Source of the DNA: Streptomyces flaveolus
GTDB taxonomy: Bacteria > Actinomycetota > Actinomycetes > Streptomycetales > Streptomycetaceae
Direction of reading: 5' to 3'
DNA length: 64,000 nt
Assembly (NCBI RefSeq): GCF_014648815.1
Contig: NZ_BMRV01000003.1
Location: forward strand, 586,642 to 650,641
The notes under the pieces are model-generated. The model had not been told where the DNA came from. It did not search any database and saw nothing but the letters and a program-made list of their open reading frames with translations. Positions 50,611 through 57,249 of this stretch are shown here, in pieces. The stretch's first letter is position 1. Each line of letters opens with the position of its first letter. A program made the position numbers and the translations under genes.

Positions 50611-51047
50611 TCACCTCGGCCGACGAGGCCCTTCTGCGGCGTGCCATCGGCATCGCCGCCCACGCACTCACCCTGGGCGACGCCCCGTACGGTTCTCTTG
50701 TGGCCGGACCGGACGCCACCGTGCTCGCGGAAGCCCACAACACGGTCCAGCGGGACAACGACATCACCGCCCACCCGGAACTGAAGCTCGCCCGCTGGGC
50801 GGCCCGCGAACTCGACCCGGACACGGCTGCCCACTGCACCCTGTACACCAGCTGCCAGCCGTGCGGCATGTGCGACGGCGGCATCGTGCGCTCCGGCATC
50901 GGCCGGGTCGTCTACGCGCTGTCGACCGAGCAACTCGTCGCGCTCAACCCGCCATCGGGCGCCTGGCCGACGGTGCCGCACGACGGTCCGGCCCTCCACG
51001 AAGAGGCGCGCGACCCCGTAGCGGCCTATTACCGGCCCACCCGATGA
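50607..51047 (+). CDS. Nucleoside/cytidine deaminase-like zinc enzyme
   Basis: A 146-residue deaminase. The zinc motif is ITAHPELKLA (HPE in place of the common HAE, about residue 56) and TSCQPCGMCDGGIVRSGIGR (PCxxC, about 92). MITSADEALLRRAIGIAAHA and YGSLVAGPDATVLAEAHN match tRNA-adenosine/guanine deaminase-type small proteins. ATG 50607 overlaps the stop of the broken LLM gene (ATGA). The catalytic Glu is conserved. Substrate (free base, nucleoside or other) unclear. Confidence 0.87.
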   Translation: MITSADEALLRRAIGIAAHALTLGDAPYGSLVAGPDATVLAEAHNTVQRDNDITAHPELKLARWAARELDPDTAAHCTLYTSCQPCGMCDGGIVRSGIGRVVYALSTEQLVALNPPSGAWPTVPHDGPALHEEARDPVAAYYRPTR

Positions 51048-51175
51048 CCACGACCGGCAGTGCGTTCGGCACCCGAAGAGAATCGACATGCCCTAGAGCC
51101 TGTCTCCTTGATGAGTCGATCCACTGATCTGCGCCCCCTGAATGCTTGCGGCATCGCGCATGGAAGCCTGTCCAC

Positions 51176-51637
51176 ATGGACACATTCGAGGACCGACTCG
51201 ACGGCGGGTGGAAGTGGTGGGAGGCCGCCATCGAAGAAGCGCAGGAAGGGCGCTGGGTCCGTGACGCCGTGGAACGCCAAGTCATCAAGGACATCGCTGC
51301 CGCCACCAACCCTCTTCATGGTGGGCGGATGGCCCCGTTCACCGAGGACTCGTGGCACGTACGCATCGGGAGGATCGCGAACTGGGCCGGGGTGATGCGG
51401 CTCGCGGCCAGATCAGGCGGCTGGGTGCTCCAACCGGTCGCCGGACGCATCCCGTCGAACCCTGCTGGCATGACCGAGCTGCTGTCTGGCATCTACGCGG
51501 TCGGCGAGCAGGGAGAAATCTGGATGCAGCGGCTCCTGAAGGGCGAACTGCCGTCAGAGGACCAGATCGCGAAGGCTGAGGGCTTCCTCACCGGGCCGGG
51601 GTCGATCGAGGACCTTGAGCTGTTCTTCTACGACTGA
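51176..51637 (+). CDS. Passenger protein of unknown function inside the IS
   Basis: A 153-residue soluble protein starting MDTFEDRLDGGWKWWEAAIE and containing TNPLHGGRMAPFTEDSWHVR, RIANWAGVMRLAARSGGWVL and a C-terminal GSIEDLELFFYD. It reads as a normal globular, acidic protein, not as transposase. ATG 51176 follows GGAAG by about 11 nt. It lies between the IS left inverted repeat and the transposase, convergent with the latter. I do not recognise the family; an immunity, regulatory or accessory role is open. Confidence 0.7.
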   Translation: MDTFEDRLDGGWKWWEAAIEEAQEGRWVRDAVERQVIKDIAAATNPLHGGRMAPFTEDSWHVRIGRIANWAGVMRLAARSGGWVLQPVAGRIPSNPAGMTELLSGIYAVGEQGEIWMQRLLKGELPSEDQIAKAEGFLTGPGSIEDLELFFYD

Positions 51638-51655
51638 AAGGCCGTCCCTTCATCG

Positions 51656-52515
51656 TCACCGCCGTGCCCAGATGAGGATGGCGGCAAGGTGGAGTGCGGC
51701 CTGGTAGGCGATGGCAAGCTTGTCCGTTCGCATGGCCAGGCCGCGCCACTGCTTCAGCCGATTGATGCATCGCTCGACCGCGTTGCGTTGCCTATACGCC
51801 TCGGCGTCGAAAGCCGGTGGGCGACCACCAGCGCGGCCTCGCCGCAGACGGTGGCCGATCTGGTCGGACGGCTGGGGAATGACAGCGCGGATTCCGCGTC
51901 GACGGAGGTGATTTCGGATCGCGCGGGATGAATACGCGCGGTCCGCCAGCCCGGCGTCGGGACGGGTCCTCGGTCTTCCGGGGCCGCTTCGCAGAACCCG
52001 GATGCCGGCCATGACGGTCTCGAAGGCTGGGGCGTCGCCCGCCTGGCCTGCGGTGATGCGGAGGGCCAGGGGTCGTGCTTGGCCGTCGCTGGCGAGGTGG
52101 ACCTTCGTACTCAGGCCGCCGCGGGAGCGGCCGAGCGCGTGATCGTCGGGTTCGGCCCGGCCTGGAGCCCCCTTTTCCTCGCTCCGGCGGCATGCTGGTG
52201 AGCCCGGCAGACGGTGGAGTCCACCGACACGGTCCAGCTGATGTCGTCAGCACCCTCGGCCTCTGCCAGGACCGCGGTAAGGATGCGTTCCCAGGTGCCG
52301 TCTATGGCCCATCTGATCAGCCGTTTGTGGGCGGTCTGAAACGAGCCGAGTTCACCGGGCAGGTCCCGCCAGGGCTAGCAGGTTCGGTACTTCCACGCGA
52401 TGGCCTCCACGGTTCGGCGGTGATCGGCCCACCGCCGACCACGGACCGGATCGGCCGGCATCAGCGGCTCCATCCGGTCCCACATCGCATCGGTGATCAC
52501 TAGCCGGACAGACAC
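51656..52515 (-). pseudogene. IS5-family transposase (in-frame TAG)
   Basis: From GTG 52515 or 52500, ITDAMWDRMEPLMPADPVRG is the N-terminal domain. A TAG interrupts it at about 52377 where PWRDLPGELGSFQTAHKRLI continues in frame. [20 protein letters not shown] leads to a G-run (AGGAAAAGGGGG near 52180), where a -1 shift is needed to read GRAEPDDHALGRSRGGLSTK and the DDE C-terminal part NAVERCINRLKQWRGLAMRT. The shift looks programmed, as in other IS5 elements; the TAG is a lesion. So the transposase is probably dead. Confidence 0.8.
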
Positions 52516-52556
52516 GTCCGATCAACGGATCAACCGATCAAAGAGACACGCTCTAG

Positions 52557-53474
52557 GCCGTGTATCGAAAGTGGATCTCGGGCTGTGAATGATCACGTTC
52601 ATGGGTCGGGGAGATCTCACGGACGAGCAGTGGGCGGTGCTTGAGCCGTTGTTGCCGAAGGGAGCCAGGGCAGGGCGGCCGCCCGTCTGGCCCCGGCGGC
52701 GACTGATCGACGGCGTACGGTTCCGGGTCCGGACCGGTGTTCCGTGGCGGGACGTTCCTGTCGAGTACGGACCGTGGAGCCGGGTCTATGACCTGTTCCG
52801 CCGGTGGCAGCGAGACGGAACCTGGCACAGGGTCCTCACCCGGCTCCAGTCCCTGGCCGATGCAAAGGGGCGATCACGTGGGACCTGAGCGTCGACTCCA
52901 CAGTCTGCCGCGCCCACCAGCACGCGGCCGGGGCCCGCAGGCAGGGCGACCTGCAAAAGGACCCCCCGGTGGCGTCTTCATCGAGCCCTGTGATCACGGG
53001 CTGGGACGCTCGCGTGGCGGGTTCACTACCAAGCTGCACTTGGCCGTCGAGCAGGGCCAGAAGCCCCTGTCGATCGTGATCACGGCCGGGCAGCGCGGGG
53101 ACTCGCCGCAGTTCGAACCAGTGCTGGACAAGGTCCGAGTACCCCGCCTCGGGCCAGGCCGGCCACGTGTGCGTCCCGATCGAGTGAGTGCTGACAAGGC
53201 GTACGCCTCCCGCAGGAACCGTGCCTATCTGCGTCGCCGCGGGATCCGCTGCACCATCCCGGACAAGGTCGACCAGGCACGCAACCGCCAGAAACGCGGC
53301 TCCCGCGGCGGTCGGCCGCCGCACTTTGACCCGGCCGACTACCGCCAGCGTCACGCGGTCGAGTGCGGGATCAACCGACTCAAGAGGCACCGCGCTGTCG
53401 CCAAGCGGTACGACAAGCTCGCCGTCCGCTACGAGGCGACAGTCCTGGTCGCGGCGATCAACGAGTGGCTGTAA
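52557..53474 (+). mobile_element. IS5-family element, right end missing; frameshifted transposase
   Basis: The left terminus GGCCGTGTATCGAAAGT is at 52557. OrfA starts at ATG 52589 (LTDEQWAVLEPLLPKGARAG) and ends near 52888. The slippery heptamer A-AAG-GGG at about 52863-52869 allows a -1 shift into [21 protein letters not shown] second, single-base loss near 52962 shifts again to [20 protein letters not shown] and the C-terminal [20 protein letters not shown]. The first shift is probably programmed, the second a mutation. No copy of the left terminus is found after 53474, so the right end is truncated. Confidence 0.8.
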
Positions 53475-53478
53475 TCCT

Positions 53479-53838
53479 TCACTGAAAAGGCATGGGGGTC
53501 CACGGCAACGCCTCCCGCCATCCCTGTCGATCGTGAGCCCAGTCCATCATCACCTTGGCGGTCGACTCTTCCGGGCCGAACACTTCATGGAGCCTTGGAA
53601 CGTGGGCCTGGTAGTGCTTGTCTGCACTGCCTTCACGGTACTCGACCTGGTAGCTGAAGTCGTCGTTCAGGTACACCTGAATGTAGTGCTGATCCACAGG
53701 CTCCAGATCGAGTCTTTTCAGGATCACAAACCGGTGCGACAGATTCATCTCAGACAGCAGGTCATGGACAGCCTCCTCGGTCGGATCGTCCACGGTACGA
53801 CCGCCCGCTTCAACTACACGCAGCACTGGCTTAAGCAT
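53479..53838 (-). CDS. Hypothetical protein
   Basis: A 119-residue soluble protein: MLKPVLRVVEAGGRTVDDPT, then SHRFVILKRLDLEPVDQHYI, QVYLNDDFSYQVEYREGSAD, and a C-terminal WAHDRQGWREALPWTPM. Compact alpha/beta composition with many acidic and aromatic residues; no motif recognised. ATG 53838 lacks a clear ribosome binding site. It starts 5 bp beyond the transposase stop on the other strand and may be a survivor of the region cut by the IS. Could be an immunity-type protein, but nothing proves it. Confidence 0.6.
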   Translation of the reverse strand: MLKPVLRVVEAGGRTVDDPTEEAVHDLLSEMNLSHRFVILKRLDLEPVDQHYIQVYLNDDFSYQVEYREGSADKHYQAHVPRLHEVFGPEESTAKVMMDWAHDRQGWREALPWTPMPFQ

Positions 53839-53885
53839 GCACGCGACTGTACCGACCCACAGGATTCAGCTGCCCAGCGGTGCAC

Positions 53886-54370
53886 TTCCGCAACATGCCC
53901 TAGCCCTCCTGGCCGCCCACCCGGCGGTCTCCTGCCCGTCCCCGACTGCACAGCCGCCCAGAAGGCGTGGAAGCACGCCCACCACAAACGCAAAGCCGAC
54001 AGCGTCTTGCCCACCAACTCCGCACCCCGACCCAGCGGACCGCCCACTCCAGGCCACCACACCCGCGGCGGAGCACCCCTCACCCCCGGCACCCTCGCCC
54101 GCCCGCGGCTTCTGTACGAACCTGGCCGACGCCTGCAAATGCCTGGCCGACCTCTACACCCGGGTGACTGTGCCTACGGAAAGGAATGGCGCATGCGTCG
54201 CGCCATGGAAGAAGCCGGCATCGGCTACGTCCTGGCCGTGCCGAAGTCCCAGCACCTTCACGGTCCATTCAGCCGTATCGACCAGGCAGTCGCCGATGCA
54301 CCCGAAGGCATGGGAACGCCACTCCTGCGGCGACAACCCGCCCGCAGCGCGATGACGGAGCACACGTTCT
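53886..54370 (+). pseudogene. Decayed transposase, possibly IS701-like
   Basis: The best preserved piece is YGKEWRMRRAMEEAGIGYVL and AVPKSQ (about 54175-54255), the catalytic-core pattern of IS701-type transposases (xGYxxAVPKSQ). Flanking text is scrambled across frames (FSRIDQAVADAPEGMG after it). No complete domain or start remains. Confidence 0.5.
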
Positions 54371-54409
54371 GCACGATCGGCAAGACCAGGTCGTCAACGG
54401 CTCGGACGA

Positions 54410-54655
54410 TCACCAGCACGGGCGCCGTCCGTACGATGGCCCCGTGGACCAACACCAATCCGCTGCTCGGCTTCTTCACCGATGCACGGGTGTGAAGACC
54501 GGCTCCGGCCTGGAGGCCGGGTACTGCCTCGCCTTCTCCGCCACCCGCAGCGGCAAGACGGTCTACGGCGTCACCCTCGCCCCCCACCATCGCCACGACC
54601 CGCAAGGTCGGACGCGGTGACGCTGCTCAACTACGGCTTCGTCAAGCAAGCCTGA
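54410..54655 (+). pseudogene. C-terminal remnant of a D-alanyl-D-alanine carboxypeptidase
   Basis: NTNPLLGFFTDA leads, after a frame change, to VKTGSGLEAGYCLAFSATRS with the penicillin-binding KTG triad, GKTVYGVTL and, one more frame over, LLNYGFVKQA and the TGA at 54653. These are the C-terminal motifs of a serine DD-carboxypeptidase. The SxxK and SxN motifs upstream are lost. Confidence 0.65.
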
Positions 54656-54725
54656 CGGGTGTCGCCGCACCTCTCGCAGGGCACGTCGTGTTCGCACGAC
54701 GCTCCCTGTCCGTTGCGAAATCCGT

Positions 54726-54754
54726 TTGTCCGACCGGCGACAGGCGCCTACGCT
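54726..54754 (+). promoter_or_regulatory. Predicted SigA-type promoter before the tRNA-like element
   Basis: TTGTCC (54726-54731) and TACGCT (54749-54754) are separated by exactly 17 bp. Transcription should begin near 54760-54762, two to four bases before the first base pair of the tRNA-like cloverleaf. Predicted by eye. Confidence 0.55.
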
Positions 54755-54763
54755 CGGCCCCAT

Positions 54764-54835
54764 CGACGTGTAGCTCAGCAGCAGAGCGCCGGGCTTCCTA
54801 CCCGGAGGGCGCGGGGGCAGCACCCGCCACGTCGG
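54764..54835 (+). tRNA. tRNA-like cloverleaf (Gly, UCC anticodon loop) with atypical D and T loops
   Basis: A complete cloverleaf with Watson-Crick stems: acceptor CGACGTG/CACGTCG (54764-54770, 54828-54834), U8 and A9, D stem GCTC/GAGC, anticodon stem CCGGG/CCCGG with 7-nt loop CTTCCTA (anticodon UCC at 54796-54798), 5-nt variable loop AGGGC, and T stem GCGGG/CCCGC. All pair without mismatch. The T loop is GGCAGCA, not the usual UUCRAAU, and the 7-nt D loop is AGCAGCA, without the GG pair that docks on it. Discriminator base G; no CCA encoded. The ATG of the next gene begins 3 nt after it. It is either a divergent tRNA-Gly, a tRNA pseudogene or a structured mRNA leader. Nothing else in this window has this form. 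Confidence 0.75.
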
Positions 54836-54837
54836 CT

Positions 54838-57195
54838 ATGAACCACGACGCTGAGCAGCAGCTTTCCGCCCAGGCGAACCCCGGCTACGCGGCCGGCCAG
54901 CTGGCCGCCGCGCTGCGGACCGCGGCCGTCCACGACAACCATGACACCCGGCGCCGCGCCGAGGAACGAGGCCGCAAGTGGCGCGCCGTGCTGGCGGGCA
55001 TGGCGGACGGTCTGCTGACCGTCGGCTCCCGCACCCCGGTCGCCGGGCTGCCCGCGTGGGTGACGCCCGAGGTCGTCCGGGGCGGCTTCGCAACCGGTGA
55101 GCCGAGCGCGGGCGGCCCACTGCTCCCTCATGAGATCGCCGCCGCTCGGCGGTCAGGCGTGCCCGAGGAACGGCACGCGCTGTTCTCGTACTTCCTCTCC
55201 GAGCACGGTCTGACCGAGCTGCACAGGCTGCTCGACAGCGGGCACTACGAGATCGCCGTGCCCGAGGAGGCGGCCCTGCTCACCGTTGCGTGGCTGGTCC
55301 GCGCCGGCGAGACGGATGCCGCGCTGGACCTCGTACAGGAACTGGCGCCGTTCGCCGGGCGGCTGCGGTTCGCGCCGCGGCCCACGGACCGGCCCGCGCC
55401 CGCGCCCGATGCCGTCCACCGCTTCACCGTTGCCGAGGCCCGCGCGGCACTGGCCCGACGGCGGCCCAGCACGGCCGTGGAGACCCAGCGGGAGGCCCTC
55501 GCCGTCTGGCAGCCCTTCGGGGACGAACTGCTCGCGCACTGGCTGGAGGTGACCGGCGACGACGGCTGGATCCACGTCCCGCCGCCCGACCACGCCTGGC
55601 ACGCCCGCTCCGCCGCACTCCTCGCTCGATATCGCGAGCTGGCCCGGGACCACACCCTGTGCACCAAGCACCTCAGCGCGAAGGAAAACCTCGGCGTCCT
55701 GCGCGGCGCGCTGGAGGAGGTCGTCGCCGGGCGGGAGCCGGCCGCGGGGCGGCTCGGACTGTTGCGCACCGCGCTCACCTCGATGGTGCGGCGGCGCGGG
55801 CTGCCCGGTTCCCCGCCGCACCGCGCCCTGCGCCGGGAGCAGGCCGTCCAGGCGGCGCTGCCCCCGCACCACGCGCTGGCCCGGCTGGTGCACGACCGGC
55901 TGGCCGGGCTGCCCGCGCACGGCGGCATCGAGTGCATCGAGCCGTTCCTCGCGGAGGTGAGCAGCCCGGAGGCGTCCCGCACCGGGCTGCCCGCCGGCAC
56001 GACTGTCCCTGCCGCGGTACGGCGTCCTGTGGAGGCCGCCCTGAGCGCGCCGCTCGGCACGCTCGTCGAGCGCGGCGTCGTGTCGTCGGCGGAGGTGCTC
56101 GCCACATTCGTGCCGCAGCTCGTGGCCACCACCACCGCACAGGCCTACCCGGACCCGGCGCTGCGCACCCTGGCCGCCGCACACTATCGGGCCTTCCGCA
56201 ACCGTCGCTCGCTGCTGCTGCTCAACCTGGAGCGGCAGGTGCGGGCCGAGGAACTGCCGTGGGTGCGGGCCGTCGCCGCACACCGCGTCTCCGGGAAGGC
56301 CGAGGACGTCGCCGCCGCCGCGCTGCGGCAACTCGGCGGCCTCGCCGTGCAGGCGTTCCCGGCCACGGTCCTGCCGAACCCGATGGTCAGGGAGCTGTCC
56401 GTGCTGGCCCGGCAGGCGGACCTCGGCGCGCCCCTCGTGGAGGAGCTGGCCTCGGACATCTTCATGGGCACCTTCGCGCCCAAGTTTCTCACCGCCGCGC
56501 GCGTCGCCGCCGAGCTGCTGGGCGGTGGGTCCCTGTACGAGCGCTACTACGCCATCGACTATCGCGCCCTGCGCAACCTCGCGATCGTCGAGGCCGGTGA
56601 GGCGGCCCGGAGCTCGTCCGGGGCGCGTATGACACCGGGGTTCGCCGAGCTGTGCAAGCGGCGGGCGGCGCAGCTCCAGCCAGGCGTGGACAGCGGTGCG
56701 CGGAACCGCTCGGGTGGCGGCTCCTGGGTCGCAGCGAACGGCACGGTGATCGAGCAGGCACAGATCCTCACCACGCACAACCTGGCCACCTTGGTGCACG
56801 GGGTGGGCATCGCCCCCGAGACGGGCTGGGACGACCTGGCCCGGCGGTCCTTCACGACCGTGTGTCGGCTGACCGCGCGCCTGCACCACAACCCGCGGCC
56901 GCTGGGCGGGATCAAGGACGTCGCCTACGCCTGGCGGCAGATGCTGTTTCATCTGTCGCTGTGCACCCCGGGTGGGCGGTCCCGCGTCCTGGCACGCCTG
57001 CCGGAGGAGGCGGCCCGCCACCCGTGGCATGTCGCGGCCCGGCTCGCCCCCGCGCTCACCGGCCTGGGCCAGGTCGCGGAGGGCGGCTCGGCGCGCGAGG
57101 GCGAGGGGCGGATGCTGCTGGGCTGGAGCACCGGCGACCACTGGCTGCGGCCGGACCCGGTGCTTCCCGCGCAGGCGCCGGTCAGGCGCAGGTGA
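54838..57195 (+). CDS. Large protein of unknown function directly downstream of the tRNA-like element
   Basis: A 785-residue soluble, mostly helical protein. ATG 54838 (MNHDAEQQLSAQANPGYAAG) lies 3 nt after the discriminator base of the tRNA-like structure; there is no room for a separate ribosome binding site. Notable segments: GRKWRAVLAGMADGLLTVGS and AWVTPEVVRGGFATGEP (residues 40-95), NRRSLLLLNLERQVRAEELP (about 455), ADIFMGTFAPKFLTAARVAA (about 540), NGTVIEQAQILTTHNLATLV (about 635) and YAWRQMLFHLSL (about 700). There is no signal peptide, membrane span, Walker motif or nuclease motif that I can see. The frame is open upstream through the tRNA-like element, but the promoter makes a longer protein unlikely. 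I do not recognise the family. Linkage to the RNA suggests an RNA-related function, which is inference. Confidence 0.8.
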   Translation: MNHDAEQQLSAQANPGYAAGQLAAALRTAAVHDNHDTRRRAEERGRKWRAVLAGMADGLLTVGSRTPVAGLPAWVTPEVVRGGFATGEPSAGGPLLPHEIAAARRSGVPEERHALFSYFLSEHGLTELHRLLDSGHYEIAVPEEAALLTVAWLVRAGETDAALDLVQELAPFAGRLRFAPRPTDRPAPAPDAVHRFTVAEARAALARRRPSTAVETQREALAVWQPFGDELLAHWLEVTGDDGWIHVPPPDHAWHARSAALLARYRELARDHTLCTKHLSAKENLGVLRGALEEVVAGREPAAGRLGLLRTALTSMVRRRGLPGSPPHRALRREQAVQAALPPHHALARLVHDRLAGLPAHGGIECIEPFLAEVSSPEASRTGLPAGTTVPAAVRRPVEAALSAPLGTLVERGVVSSAEVLATFVPQLVATTTAQAYPDPALRTLAAAHYRAFRNRRSLLLLNLERQVRAEELPWVRAVAAHRVSGKAEDVAAAALRQLGGLAVQAFPATVLPNPMVRELSVLARQADLGAPLVEELASDIFMGTFAPKFLTAARVAAELLGGGSLYERYYAIDYRALRNLAIVEAGEAARSSSGARMTPGFAELCKRRAAQLQPGVDSGARNRSGGGSWVAANGTVIEQAQILTTHNLATLVHGVGIAPETGWDDLARRSFTTVCRLTARLHHNPRPLGGIKDVAYAWRQMLFHLSLCTPGGRSRVLARLPEEAARHPWHVAARLAPALTGLGQVAEGGSAREGEGRMLLGWSTGDHWLRPDPVLPAQAPVRRR

Positions 57196-57249
57196 TCAGA
57201 CGCCTGGCCTGCTCCAGGACCGGAAGGCGGGCCGGGCCGCGGGCGATGG

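Larger units (their letters stand above)
51096..52553. mobile_element. IS5-family insertion sequence with inverted repeats and a passenger gene
   Basis: A 1458-bp element. The left end (51096-51129, GAGCCTGTCTCCTTGATGAG) and the right end read on the minus strand (52553-52520, GAGCGTGTCTCTTTGATCGG) match in about 27 of 34 bases. TA flanks both ends (51094-51095 and 52554-52555). It holds a broken IS5-type transposase on the minus strand and, unusually, a separate 153-residue gene on the plus strand. It sits against the left end of a second IS. Confidence 0.8.

Noticed and set aside
54804..54808. GGAGG in the tRNA-like anticodon/variable region as ribosome binding site
   Set aside because: It is about 30 nt from the ATG and is paired in the predicted cloverleaf, so it cannot serve in the usual way.
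54764..54840. A T-box riboswitch at the tRNA-like leader
   Set aside because: No specifier stem or T-box consensus beside a terminator; the element itself is the tRNA shape and leaves only 3 nt before the ATG.
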